Positions 34,575 through 42,758 of a stretch of 64,000 nucleotides of DNA are shown here, piece by piece. A program made the translations under genes and the position numbers. A model generated the notes under the pieces. That model was given only the letters and a program-made list of their open reading frames with translations, ran no database searches and was not told where the DNA came from. The DNA lies in the NCBI RefSeq assembly GCF_001983995.1, contig NZ_CP019450.1, positions 2,418,001 to 2,482,000 on the forward strand. Reading direction: 5' to 3'. The DNA comes from Halioglobus japonicus (GTDB lineage: Bacteria; Pseudomonadota; Gammaproteobacteria; Pseudomonadales; Halieaceae). Positions within the stretch are counted from its first letter, which is position 1, and every line of letters starts with the position of its first letter.

Positions 34575-34788
34575 CACTACTCTCCTTACTAGTGGTTGGT
34601 CACAGATAGCGTAAGGGGGTCGGGCACGCTCGAACATGTCCGTGGGCGACAAAAGGGTGTCCAGACACGCCAGCCGGTCATCCCGTACATGTGCGCACAT
34701 CCGCCCGCGCAGCGTGTTGCGCCGCATATCTATTGTCAGCATCCGTAACTTCATGTTCTCATCATCGAAGTCTTCAAGTTGCTAGGGG

Positions 34789-34804
34789 CGGCTCCGGGCA
34801 CCAT
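34789..34804 (+). repeat. attR-like copy of the tRNA-Leu 3' end
   Basis: Exact 16-bp duplicate of 27061-27076 without any tRNA in front. It defines the right end of the island, about 60 bp before the dUTPase start. Confidence 0.85.
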
Positions 34805-34862
34805 TCACACAAAATCTGTTATTCTTCCTGCCTTTCCACATCCAGAATTCGCGAGGCTCTCC

Positions 34863-35489
34863 TTGAAACAAGCGCTGATTAACATGCTGACCATGCAGGA
34901 CAAAATGAATACCCGGGTGCATCCGCAGTGGGTGGAGCAGCACTTTGAGTGGTATCGCGCTGCATGGATCGAGTGCGGCGAGTTAATCGACCACTACGGC
35001 TTCAAGTGGTGGAAGAAGCAGGAGCCGGACCTTGAGCAGGTGCGCCTGGAGGCGATCGATATATGGCACTTCGGTATGTCGGCGCTGTTTGTGGAAGGCA
35101 AATCCATCGACGCCATAGCCACCGAGATGGAAACCGACATTCAGGCCCACCAACCTAGCGGTGAAGGCGTGCGTGAGGCCACTGAGGCGCTGGCGCTGAA
35201 CTGCCTTCAGACCAAAGGGTTTTCCGTGAGCCTGTTCTGGGATTTGATGCTGGCCTCGGAACTCGATTTTGACAGCCTCTACACTGCATACGTTGGCAAG
35301 AACGTGCTGAACTTCTTCCGCCAGGATCATGGTTACAAGGACGGCACCTACATCAAGAACTGGTCGGGCAAGGAAGACAACGAGCACCTGGTTGAAGTGG
35401 TAGACGCGCTGGATAAAGGCGCCGAGGACTTTGCATCCCAGGTGTATTCTGCACTGGAAAAACGCTACCGCGAGCTCGCCCTGGACTGA
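34863..35489 (+). CDS. dUTP diphosphatase, dimeric all-alpha type (dUTPase_2)
   Basis: Hydrolyses dUTP to dUMP and PPi, keeping uracil out of DNA. This is the MazG-like all-alpha family, not the trimeric Dut. ECGELIDHYGFKWWKK holds the metal-binding acidic residues and QVRLEAIDIWHFGMSAL the second set. NVLNFFRQDHGYKDGTYIK is the conserved C-terminal stretch. A TTG start at 34863 has GAGG at 6 bp; ATG 34884 (MLTMQDKMN) is an alternative. About 208 residues. The gene is the first chromosomal gene right of the island. Confidence 0.9.
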   Translation: MKQALINMLTMQDKMNTRVHPQWVEQHFEWYRAAWIECGELIDHYGFKWWKKQEPDLEQVRLEAIDIWHFGMSALFVEGKSIDAIATEMETDIQAHQPSGEGVREATEALALNCLQTKGFSVSLFWDLMLASELDFDSLYTAYVGKNVLNFFRQDHGYKDGTYIKNWSGKEDNEHLVEVVDALDKGAEDFASQVYSALEKRYRELALD

Positions 35490-35493
35490 ACAC

Positions 35494-36387
35494 GTGGCCG
35501 ACGACGACAGCAAACTCTCCACCACAGCGCTGGCCAAAAAGCTGGATATCCCCGTTCAGCAGTTATTTGCCACGCTGCGCGACTACGGCTGGATACGTCG
35601 CAGCGGCGACGCCTGGACGCTGCTCCCAAAAGGCGAGTTTGAAGGCGGCTCCTACCAGAACAGCCGTCGCTATGGCCGATACATTGTCTGGCCGCAAACG
35701 CTGGACCACCACCCGTTGCTAGCGGCTATTGAATCCAATCAGCGTATTACGGCTGCGTCCATGCGCCGTTATTACCCCCGTCTGCACGCGCGCCAGATTA
35801 ACCGGGCGCTGGCAGAGATCGGCCTGCAGCATCACTCCATTCTCGGATGGGAGCTGACCGAGCTGGGTAAGTCGCTTGGGGGTAAGCAGGAAGAAAGCGA
35901 ATCCAGTGGCGCCTACTACGTGACCTGGCCCCACGAAATTATTGATCACGCGGTGATTCATCGCGAGCTGACTCGTCAATCGGACCAGATCCCGACAGCC
36001 GAACCCGCGGACGCGGGGGCTGAGCCGGATCTTTTTGCCAGCCCGGCTGAATCCGTGAGCTGCGTGGGTGTTGATGGGCACCAGCTTGATACACCGCTGC
36101 AAATGCGCGTGTGTAACTGGCTGTACCTCGCCCAGCTTGCGCACGCGTTCAAGCGGGCACTGCCCACAGAAGAACTTATTACCGCGGATTTTTATATCCC
36201 GGCGGGCAATGTCTATATCGATTGCTGGGACAGCGATATCAGCGCCGGGGAAATTTCGCAGCGGCTGCGCAAGCGCGAGCTGTATCGGGAGCTCGGCCTG
36301 CACAGTCTCGAGGTCAACGCCGCCGACGCAGAGCGGCTCGACGAAGTGCTGGGGCGTGGCTTACTGGCGCTGGGTATCCGTTGCTAA
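35494..36387 (+). CDS. Winged-helix protein with a possible nuclease-like C-terminal domain
   Basis: 297 residues from GTG 35494, four bases after the dUTPase stop. The N-terminal part (STTALAKKLDIPVQQLFATL, then YGWIRRSGDAW) looks like a winged helix and is followed by RRYGRYIVWP. A second similar unit appears around residues 70-140. The C-terminal part reads ITADFYIPAGNVYIDCWD, a strand pattern recalling PD-(D/E)XK-type folds, though a clear catalytic lysine is not obvious. I do not know a function. It is probably cotranscribed with the dUTPase and converges on trmA one base later. Confidence 0.72.
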   Translation: MADDDSKLSTTALAKKLDIPVQQLFATLRDYGWIRRSGDAWTLLPKGEFEGGSYQNSRRYGRYIVWPQTLDHHPLLAAIESNQRITAASMRRYYPRLHARQINRALAEIGLQHHSILGWELTELGKSLGGKQEESESSGAYYVTWPHEIIDHAVIHRELTRQSDQIPTAEPADAGAEPDLFASPAESVSCVGVDGHQLDTPLQMRVCNWLYLAQLAHAFKRALPTEELITADFYIPAGNVYIDCWDSDISAGEISQRLRKRELYRELGLHSLEVNAADAERLDEVLGRGLLALGIRC

Positions 36388-36388
36388 T

Positions 36389-37498
36389 TTACTTCCGCTG
36401 CAGGAAGGCACCGCACTCCATGTGGTCGGTGTAGGGGAACTGGTCAAACATGGCAAAGCGCTGCACCTGGTGTGTTTCGCTCAGCACCGCCAGGTTGTCC
36501 GCCAGCGTGTGCGGATTGCACGAAATGTAGATGATGGCATCGAAACGCTGCACCATTTTCACCGTGGCATCGTCCAGCCCCGCCCGGGGTGGATCCACAA
36601 ATACCGTGCGCAGGTCGTAATCCTGAAGCGGCTTGGGGATATCGCGCAAGCGCCGGAATTCCCGTTCATCCTGCATGGCCTGGGTAACTTCCTCCGCGGC
36701 CAGGCGAATGATTTGTACGTTGTCGCTGGCATTGGCTTCGATATTTTCTCGGGCTGCGCGCACCGATGTTTTGGCGAGCTCGGTGGCGATGACCTCGTCG
36801 AAATGCCTGGCCAGGGGCAGGGTGAAGTTGCCATTGCCGCAGTAAAGTTCCAGTAGGTCGCCGTCCAATTCAGCGGCACGCTCGCAGGCCCACTCAATCA
36901 TGTTGATGTTGACCCGGGCATTGGGCTGCGTGAAGGCCTGCTCATACTGGTTGTAGGAGTACGTGCGCCCCTCGATGTTGAGTTGTTCTGTGACCCAGTG
37001 ATTGCCCAGCACGATTTTCTGTTTGCGGCTGCGGCCGATGATCGAAAGACCGAGAGAGTCGGTTTGCAGTTGCTGCCGCAGCGCTTCGGCCTGCTGTTCC
37101 CAGTCTTCCTCCAGTTTGCGATGGTAGATCAGGGTCACGAGCATTTCGCCCGAGAGTGTGGCGAGAAACTCCACCTGGAAAAGTTTGCGCCGAAGCGCCT
37201 CGTTGCCCGCCAGCGCCGCTCGCATTATCGGCATCAGTGCCTGGATACTGTCGCAGGCGATGGGAAAGCTCTCGATGGGCACAGGCGTTTTGGGGTCGTC
37301 CTTGCGGAACATCACATAATCGAGCGCGTCGCCCTCGTGCCACATTCGAAACTCGGCGCGCATCCTAAAACCGGTCGGTTGGGAAGGGTACACATCGGGC
37401 TCGCCCTGACACCAGGGCGAGAGCAGTGCCTGTACCGTGTTGCGCTTTGCCGCAAGGAGCTGATCGTAGTCCTGCGGCTTGACGTTGCTCATGGGCAT
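36389..37498 (-). CDS. trmA: tRNA (uracil-54-C5)-methyltransferase TrmA
   Basis: Makes ribothymidine at position 54 of tRNAs. ATG 37498 or 37492 is the likely start (about 367-369 residues, matching the E. coli enzyme); the longer frame to 37708 overlaps ybiB. Motifs: PTGFRMRAEFRMWHEG, SAM site LLELYCGNGNFTLPLA, VFVDPPRAGLD, and the catalytic cysteine in IIYISCNPHTLADNL. It is last in the tusDCBE-ybiB-trmA run, one base from ybiB, so sulfur modification and methylation of tRNA are encoded together. Confidence 0.95.
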   Translation of the reverse strand: MPMSNVKPQDYDQLLAAKRNTVQALLSPWCQGEPDVYPSQPTGFRMRAEFRMWHEGDALDYVMFRKDDPKTPVPIESFPIACDSIQALMPIMRAALAGNEALRRKLFQVEFLATLSGEMLVTLIYHRKLEEDWEQQAEALRQQLQTDSLGLSIIGRSRKQKIVLGNHWVTEQLNIEGRTYSYNQYEQAFTQPNARVNINMIEWACERAAELDGDLLELYCGNGNFTLPLARHFDEVIATELAKTSVRAARENIEANASDNVQIIRLAAEEVTQAMQDEREFRRLRDIPKPLQDYDLRTVFVDPPRAGLDDATVKMVQRFDAIIYISCNPHTLADNLAVLSETHQVQRFAMFDQFPYTDHMECGAFLQRK

Positions 37499-37499
37499 G

Positions 37500-38510
37500 T
37501 CAGATCTGCTCCTTGTTGCGTGCGTCCCACAGTGCCTGCGCACGCAGCTCACAGGCAGGCAGGTCGTCGGCATAACCGAGTGCCAGCAGTGCAGCGGCGG
37601 TGGTTGCCAGGGTTGCATCAAGGCCGTAGTTGTCGTGACTCTCGCCGCGCCACAGAGCCTGTAAGGGTGCTGTGGTCGGGTGTTCCACCGCGGGTGCTTT
37701 GCCATCAATCGTGCGCGCCATCAGCTGCTCGGATTCCTGCTCGCCGTCTAACAGCAGCAGGCGGGTTTTGGCCTGTGGCTTGATCTCCACCTCGCCGCTA
37801 TCGCCTTTGAAGACCAGTGAGCGCGGCTGTCCGAGCAATTTGTCAGCGGCGTGATGCAGGGCGCCATACGCCGGGTGAAAAATACTGTGAATACTGGCGG
37901 ATGCACCCAGGGGGTTGAGCATGCGCGTCAGGGTGTTTACCGGCGAACGCAAGCCCAGTAGGGGGCGCAGCTGCATGAGCTGATTCAATGGCGCGCAGAA
38001 GTGGCGCAGGGGCAGGTAGCTAAGCTGATCAGTGTCGAGTTGCTGGGCCGCCTGGGCCCAGTCGTCTGCCACGGGCAGGCCCAGCGCGCGCATGGCCTGT
38101 TCTGTGTACAGCCGGCCCTGGGTGTGACCATCGCCGCCGTGCAGGAATACGCGGTATCCGGCCTGGGCCAGCAGGCTCACTGAGAGCAGGAACCACGGGT
38201 GTTGGGCCCGTTTACCGGCATAACTGGGCCAGTCCAGGTCGGCGTTGAGGGAGGCGGGGGGCGCTGTCATCACGGCGCGACAGGCGTCCACAAAGCCGGC
38301 GAGCTCTTCACCAGTCTCTTCTTTTACCCGCAATAACATGAGGAAGGCGCCAACTTGCATGGGGTCGGCTTCGCCGCGCAGCAGCATGGTAAATGCGGTG
38401 CGCGCCTCGTCGCGATCCAGCGAGCGGCTGCCGGTCTTGCCTTTGCCGAGTATGCGAATGTAGGGCGCGAAGGGGTGTTCTTCGCGAGGAATTTGAAAGT
38501 CAGTGGTCAC
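37500..38510 (-). CDS. ybiB: YbiB/TrpD2-like protein (anthranilate phosphoribosyltransferase fold)
   Basis: 336-residue member of the glycosyltransferase family 3 that lacks TrpD activity in characterised cases; E. coli YbiB binds nucleic acid. Seen: RDEARTAFTMLLRGEADPMQ at the N-terminus, HGGDGHTQGRLYTEQAMRAL, PLRHFCAPLNQLMQLRPLLG, LRSPVNTLTRMLNPL and FKGDSGEVEIKP. It lies between tusE (6 bp) and trmA (1 bp) and is likely in their operon. Its exact role is unknown. Confidence 0.9.
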   Translation of the reverse strand: MTTDFQIPREEHPFAPYIRILGKGKTGSRSLDRDEARTAFTMLLRGEADPMQVGAFLMLLRVKEETGEELAGFVDACRAVMTAPPASLNADLDWPSYAGKRAQHPWFLLSVSLLAQAGYRVFLHGGDGHTQGRLYTEQAMRALGLPVADDWAQAAQQLDTDQLSYLPLRHFCAPLNQLMQLRPLLGLRSPVNTLTRMLNPLGASASIHSIFHPAYGALHHAADKLLGQPRSLVFKGDSGEVEIKPQAKTRLLLLDGEQESEQLMARTIDGKAPAVEHPTTAPLQALWRGESHDNYGLDATLATTAAALLALGYADDLPACELRAQALWDARNKEQI

Positions 38511-38516
38511 AGTAGC

Positions 38517-38834
38517 TCAGAGACAATTTTCAGGTTTTGGCAGGCCGGCAATTTTACTGCCCAGTTTGGCCGGCGAGCCGGGAAACAGGCTCATCAGGTA
38601 AATACTCTTGCCCTTGTCAGGCCCGAGCTTGAGTGCGCAATATTTTACCAGAGGGCGCATGGCGGGAGAGGCGTCGAATTCGCGGTAGTAACTGCGTACT
38701 AGCTCGATGACTTCCCAGTGGCCGTCACCGAGTGCGATATCTTCAGCGGCGGCAATCTGCCGGGCGACATCTGGAGACCAGTCATCCAGGTTCAGCAGGA
38801 AGCCTTCTTGGTCGAATGCCGAGGCGGAAAGCAC
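38517..38834 (-). CDS. tusE: Sulfur relay protein TusE (DsrC family)
   Basis: Takes sulfur from TusBCD and passes it to MnmA for 2-thiolation of tRNA wobble uridine. 105 residues; the DsrC/TusE pattern DQEGFLLNLDDWSPDVAR, then ALGDGHWEVIELVRSYYREF, and the penultimate active cysteine in the C-terminal PENCL. TusE has this single cysteine, unlike dissimilatory DsrC with two. It directly follows tusB. Confidence 0.94.
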   Translation of the reverse strand: MLSASAFDQEGFLLNLDDWSPDVARQIAAAEDIALGDGHWEVIELVRSYYREFDASPAMRPLVKYCALKLGPDKGKSIYLMSLFPGSPAKLGSKIAGLPKPENCL

Positions 38835-38837
38835 AGG

Positions 38838-39119
38838 TCAGTACCAGGCCAGCTGACGAGGGTATTCCTCGGTCAGTGCCACAAAGCCGGCCATGTCGGT
38901 AGCGGGGAAGGCCAGCAGTTCCTGGGCAATACCCGCGGAGCTGGCATCGCTCTCCATAACCTCGATCCGAAGCCCACTGGCCTTGAGCGTCTGGCTGAGC
39001 TCGCTATTGGCCAATGCCGCGTAAACGCCATCACCCATGAGTAAGATGCTGTCGTCGGCGCCGGCTACCGCCAGGCAATCTGCGAGAGTACTGAGTGTGG
39101 CAACGGTATGCAGAATCAT
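38838..39119 (-). CDS. tusB: Sulfur relay protein TusB
   Basis: Subunit of the TusBCD heterohexamer. Start at ATG 39119 (MILHTVATLSTLADCLAV), since the frame that reaches 39146 overlaps tusC. 93 residues, typical length, with the DsrH/TusB strand pattern DSILLMGDGVYAAL. Gene order tusD-tusC-tusB-tusE matches other gammaproteobacteria. Confidence 0.92.
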   Translation of the reverse strand: MILHTVATLSTLADCLAVAGADDSILLMGDGVYAALANSELSQTLKASGLRIEVMESDASSAGIAQELLAFPATDMAGFVALTEEYPRQLAWY

Positions 39120-39120
39120 G

Positions 39121-39486
39121 TCAGCAGCCCACCAAGTGATCAGCATCGGCGAGCAGTGCCCTGATGCCTTCAGCTTCGAGGGCGTGTACCGGCAGTATCA
39201 AATCCTCTGCGCAGAGGCCGTAGCGCTTGAGCGCATCCGCTTCCACATAGACAGATTCAATATCCACCAGAGGCAGTGATGACAGTGCACGGCCAACATT
39301 TTTCTGGCCGATGGCCTCGCTGGCTTGCTCGCGCTGCAGCTGCAGTACGCCCTGGCCCATAAACACGAGATCAAAGTCTTGTTCAAAGGCGCCGAGTGCC
39401 AGAGCGAGATCAACCGAGGCGCGCGCCAGACTGCTGCCGTAAGGCGTGCGCCGTATCAGTACCACGTAGCGCTTCTTGTCAGCCAT
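39121..39486 (-). CDS. tusC: Sulfur relay protein TusC
   Basis: DsrF/TusC family, 121 residues from ATG 39486, which lies one base after the tusD stop; a GTG at 39495 is an alternative. Characteristic: LIRRTPYGSSLARASVDLAL near the N-terminus and ADALKRYGLCAEDLILP. It forms the middle of TusBCD. Confidence 0.93.
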   Translation of the reverse strand: MADKKRYVVLIRRTPYGSSLARASVDLALALGAFEQDFDLVFMGQGVLQLQREQASEAIGQKNVGRALSSLPLVDIESVYVEADALKRYGLCAEDLILPVHALEAEGIRALLADADHLVGC

Positions 39487-39487
39487 A

Positions 39488-39880
39488 TCAGCCACCGAAG
39501 GTTACCAGTCGGTCGGCACCCGCGCCGGCGTCTACCAGCTGGCCCAGGCCGGATACGGTGAATGCGGGATGTACGGTGGCCGCGTTGCGCTCATAGCGTT
39601 CCGCCTCGGTGTTGTCGAGCATGCCGCGTTTGAGGGCAGAGGAGATGCACAGCACCAGGTCGACATTGTGATTGTCGGCGAGCGCCACCCAGGGCGCGAG
39701 GCGGTCAGTCTCATCCTGGGGAAATACCGCCATGGCTGAGCCGGTGGTGGTGCCTTCATCGAGGAAAAAGACCCGGTTGATCTGGTGGCCCCGGGCAATG
39801 GCCGCCTGGGCGAACGCGCAGGCGCTGCGTGCACCCGAGCCTGAGGCGGGTGAACTGTTGACCAGCAGGGTATAGATCAA
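39488..39880 (-). CDS. tusD: Sulfur relay protein TusD
   Basis: DsrE/TusD family, 130 residues. The sulfur-carrying cysteine sits in DLVLCISSALKRGM near residue 78, as in E. coli. The N-terminus IYTLLVNSSPASGSGARSA is the usual DsrE-type strand and loop. First gene of the tus operon; it begins just beyond the terminator of the preceding yccA-like gene. Confidence 0.94.
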   Translation of the reverse strand: MIYTLLVNSSPASGSGARSACAFAQAAIARGHQINRVFFLDEGTTTGSAMAVFPQDETDRLAPWVALADNHNVDLVLCISSALKRGMLDNTEAERYERNAATVHPAFTVSGLGQLVDAGAGADRLVTFGG

Positions 39881-39892
39881 AATCGGATCCTC

Positions 39893-39924
39893 GAAAACAA
39901 AAAACCCCGGCCAGGGACCGGGGT
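39893..39924 (-). terminator. Rho-independent terminator of the Bax-inhibitor-like gene
   Basis: On the minus strand a 7-bp stem (ACCCCGG / CCGGGGT, 39904-39924) is followed by TTTTTTGTTTT. It lies between the end of the yccA-like gene and tusD. Confidence 0.82.
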
Positions 39925-39943
39925 CTTCATGGGTTGGCTGCGC

Positions 39944-40618
39944 TTAGTCGTCGCCGCCCATGGCGGTGAGCAGGTGCAGCATGTGGATGAACAGGTTGTA
40001 AATGTTCAGGTACAGGCTGACGGTGGCGCGGATATAGTTGGTTTCACCGCCGTTAATGATGCGGCTGGTATCAAACAGAATCAGGCCGGACATGATCATA
40101 ACGATGGCCGCGGAAATGGTCAGCGACAGCGCGGGAATGCCCATGAAAATATTGGCGATAGACGCTACCACGGCGACCAGCAGACCTACCATCAGGAAGC
40201 CGCCCATATAGGAGAAGTCCTTACGGGTGGTCAGGGCGTAGGCAGACAGGCCGAAGAACACCACCGCGGTGCCACCGAGAGCCTGCATAACCAGCGCAGG
40301 GCCGCCGGGCATGGACATGTAGTAGTTGAGCATAGGGCCAATCGAGGCACCCATGACGCCGGTAAAGGCGAAGATGGCGGGCAGGCCCTTGGCAGTGTCG
40401 GCCATTTTGTGGACGACGAACAGCAGGCCGAAGCCGACCAGGCTCAGGATCAGGCCAACGCCGTGGGACAGGCCCATGGCCATGGAGATGCCGGCGGTTA
40501 CCGCAGAAAACGCCAGGGTCATGCCGAGTAGCATGTACGTGTTCTTGAGCACCTTGTTGGTGGCCAGGACACTGTCCACGCCAGTAGTGTTCATGTTGTA
40601 CAGACTCTTGTCTTGCAT
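39944..40618 (-). CDS. Bax inhibitor-1/YccA-family membrane protein
   Basis: 224-residue inner-membrane protein with seven helices. The start is ATG 40618, with CGGAG 8 bp ahead; the longer frame to 40690 is not needed. Sections such as NTYMLLGMTLAFSAVTAGIS, LFDTSRIINGGETNYIRATV and the C-terminal LYLNIYNLFIHML are typical; the aspartate-containing last segments correspond to the pH-sensing region in bacterial BsYetJ. E. coli YccA interacts with FtsH. Followed by a terminator. Confidence 0.92.
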   Translation of the reverse strand: MQDKSLYNMNTTGVDSVLATNKVLKNTYMLLGMTLAFSAVTAGISMAMGLSHGVGLILSLVGFGLLFVVHKMADTAKGLPAIFAFTGVMGASIGPMLNYYMSMPGGPALVMQALGGTAVVFFGLSAYALTTRKDFSYMGGFLMVGLLVAVVASIANIFMGIPALSLTISAAIVMIMSGLILFDTSRIINGGETNYIRATVSLYLNIYNLFIHMLHLLTAMGGDD

Positions 40619-40781
40619 CGTTAACTCCGTTGTGTGGTGCACTTTACGTGCGAGTATCGTTTGGACAAATAATAAGGGTGAATAGTTCAAATTTAAAGGG
40701 TTGTTAGCCTTGAATTTAGTAGGGTTATCTTGCTGAATTTACAGGAATTTTTGTAGGGTTATTGGCATAACAGGGGGAAAT

Positions 40782-41246
40782 ATGTCCGAACAGATCGTGG
40801 TGTCGTCCGACACCTTCACCATAGAGGCCCCGGCAGCACTGGTCTGGCAGGTAGTTGTCGACTTCGCCAACTATGGTGAATGGAACGCATTCTGCCCCTC
40901 AATGGAGGCGGAGCTGGTGCTGGGTGCGCCGGTCGTGATGAAGGTCGATCTTGGCTTCGGCCTCAGTGACCAGGTTGAGTACATGTCCTGTATTGAGGCC
41001 CCGCACCGCATTGCCTGGGCCATGGAAAACAAGCCGGGAGATCCTATTCACGCCGAGCGCTGGCAGGTGATTGAGCCTATCGACGACAACCGCTGCACCT
41101 ATGTCAGCTACGACGAATTCACCGGCCCCGAGGTACAGGGCATGGTCGAGATGATGGGCGAAGCGGTTCGCAAGGGATTCAATATTTGCGGTGAAGGTCT
41201 CAAAGGCAGGGCAGAACAACTGTACCGTGAGGGTAATGAAAGTTAA
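40782..41246 (+). CDS. SRPBCC (START-like) domain protein
   Basis: 154-residue soluble protein of the polyketide cyclase/dehydrase type. The START-like opening is SDTFTIEAPAALVWQVVVDF with ANYGEWN; later the strand IAWAMENKPGDPIHAERWQV and the long C-terminal helix VRKGFNICGEGLKGRAEQL. Such proteins hold hydrophobic ligands. GGGGGAAAT precedes ATG 40782. The ligand is unknown. Confidence 0.85.
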   Translation: MSEQIVVSSDTFTIEAPAALVWQVVVDFANYGEWNAFCPSMEAELVLGAPVVMKVDLGFGLSDQVEYMSCIEAPHRIAWAMENKPGDPIHAERWQVIEPIDDNRCTYVSYDEFTGPEVQGMVEMMGEAVRKGFNICGEGLKGRAEQLYREGNES

Positions 41247-41304
41247 CTCTGATTGCTGCTGTTCCGTCTGGTTACTTTACCAAAAGCATTATCACTGAGA
41301 CCGG

Positions 41305-42285
41305 TTAGTTCTGCCGAGATTCAATTAACAGCTCGAAAGAGCGCTGGCGGTCCTCGAAGTAGTACATATTCGTCACCGCCATGATTTCGTCCGCCTGGTG
41401 CAGCTGTGCCAGGTGGTTAATCTGCTCCCAAACCTGCGCCGGGGTGCCCACGGCGCGGCTGTCTTCGCGGCTGCGAATAAACGCCATTTCACGTGGTCCC
41501 AGCGGGTACGCGCAGGCTTCTGCCGGGGTCAGTGACCTGCCGTCGCTCTCGCCAGTGAAAAATCGAAACAGGTTCAGGTCGTGGGCCAGGCAGAGGGCCT
41601 TGGCCCGCTCTTCGTCGTCGGCACAGAATACGCTCAGGGTCAGAATGGCGTGTGGTTCGGGCTGTAATTCACTGGGTTGGAAGTGCTGTTTGTAGTGCCC
41701 GATCAGCCGGTGGTCTGCCTGCGGATTAATGAACAGACCGAGGTTGTAGGGCAGGCCGCGCTGTGCCGCCAACACGGCGCTGTCGGCGCTGGAGCCGAGC
41801 ATCCACAGGGGAATGCCGGGTTGCGGCCGCGGGCTGACCACAGGACGGGTGTTGTCGTCCCAGAGGTAGTGGCTGAGTTGCTCGGTGAGTTCCGGAAAAC
41901 GTTCAAATTTTGGCCTGCCATCGGTCGCCAGTGCCACAGCCGTCGACATATCGGCGCCCGGCGCCCGGCCGATGCCCACATCGATTCTGCCGGGGTAGAG
42001 GTTGCTCAGCAGCGAGAATACCTCGGCTACTTTGTAGGGGCTGTAGTGGGGCAGCATGATACCCCCGGAGCCTATGCGAATACGTTCGGTGGCCGCGCCC
42101 ACTGCGGCCAATAGCACTTCGGGCGCGCTGCCGGCGACGGTGGCAAAGGCGTGGTGCTCCGACAGCCAGAAACGGTGATAGCCCAGCATTTCGGCGAGCC
42201 TGGCCATTTCGATGGTTTCTTTCAGGGCGGTGGGTGTTTCCGAGGGTTGTCTTGCCAGAGATTGGTCAAGAATCGATAACTGCAT
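41305..42285 (-). CDS. Luciferase-like flavin monooxygenase (LLM family, MsnO8-type)
   Basis: 326 residues from ATG 42285. Motifs: LGYHRFWLSEHHA near residue 36, IRIGSGGIMLPHYSPYKVAE, and YPGRIDVGIGRAPGAD, the hallmark of the group resembling bacterial luciferase alpha chains. The C-terminal AVTNMYYFEDRQRSFELL also fits. These enzymes use reduced FMN supplied by a reductase; the substrate is unknown. Divergent from the carboxymuconolactone-decarboxylase-like gene with about 90 bp between. Confidence 0.92.
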   Translation of the reverse strand: MQLSILDQSLARQPSETPTALKETIEMARLAEMLGYHRFWLSEHHAFATVAGSAPEVLLAAVGAATERIRIGSGGIMLPHYSPYKVAEVFSLLSNLYPGRIDVGIGRAPGADMSTAVALATDGRPKFERFPELTEQLSHYLWDDNTRPVVSPRPQPGIPLWMLGSSADSAVLAAQRGLPYNLGLFINPQADHRLIGHYKQHFQPSELQPEPHAILTLSVFCADDEERAKALCLAHDLNLFRFFTGESDGRSLTPAEACAYPLGPREMAFIRSREDSRAVGTPAQVWEQINHLAQLHQADEIMAVTNMYYFEDRQRSFELLIESRQN

Positions 42286-42377
42286 ATTTGCTCTGCGCAC
42301 TGGCTACAAAGACGCAAGTTTAAGCTATGATCGCCGCCACTTGCTATGACCGCTAGTTACCTTGTTGGAGCCTTTGT

Positions 42378-42755
42378 ATGAGCCTGGAAGATATGAAAGC
42401 CGGCGAAGTTATTCGTCGCGAAGTGATGGGTAGTACCCATGTGGATGCCTCCCTGGGCAACGCCACGGAGCTGGATATGCCGCTGCAGGAAGCCGCCATG
42501 GAGCATGTGTGGGGTGGGGTATGGACCCGCGACGGGCTGGATCGACGGACCCGGAGCATTGTCACCGTCTCCATGCTGATTGCGCTGCAGGCTCACGGCG
42601 AGCTCAAGGGGCATGTGCGCGGAGCACTCAATAACGGTGTGACGCCTGAAGAAGTGCGCGAGATCATCATGCACGCCGCCGCTTATTGCGGCTATCCGCA
42701 GGCCCTGTCTGCCATGCGCGTGGCGCGCGAGGTGATTGATCAGTACGAGGGCTGA
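42378..42755 (+). CDS. Carboxymuconolactone decarboxylase-family protein
   Basis: 125-residue protein of the CMD/AhpD fold, close in pattern to PcaC: DMPLQEAAMEHVWGGVWT, RTRSIVTVSMLIALQAHGEL, HVRGALNNGVTPEEVREI and HAAAYCGYPQALSAMRVA. No other protocatechuate genes are nearby, so a direct role in aromatic breakdown is not supported. A redox-type cysteine pair (CxxC) is absent, against an AhpD-like peroxidase. Confidence 0.88.
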   Translation: MSLEDMKAGEVIRREVMGSTHVDASLGNATELDMPLQEAAMEHVWGGVWTRDGLDRRTRSIVTVSMLIALQAHGELKGHVRGALNNGVTPEEVREIIMHAAAYCGYPQALSAMRVAREVIDQYEG

Positions 42756-42758
42756 TCC

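Larger units (their letters stand above)
27077..34804. mobile_element. tRNA-Leu-associated genomic island of about 7.7 kb carrying an integron cassette array
   Basis: The segment is bounded by a perfect 16-bp direct repeat of the tRNA-Leu 3' end. It is clearly more AT-rich than its flanks by eye, has long non-coding gaps and holds almost only short genes of unknown function, including a set of integron-type cassettes (about 29.07-32.06 kb). No tyrosine recombinase, transposase or phage structural gene can be read in it, so mobility would depend on an enzyme supplied elsewhere or already lost. Ordinary housekeeping genes stand on each side (AsmA-like to the left, dUTPase to the right). Confidence 0.75.

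Noticed and set aside
34575..34754. Longer N-terminus for the last island protein
   Set aside because: Arg/Cys-rich with no pattern; ATG 34574 has a much better ribosome-binding site.
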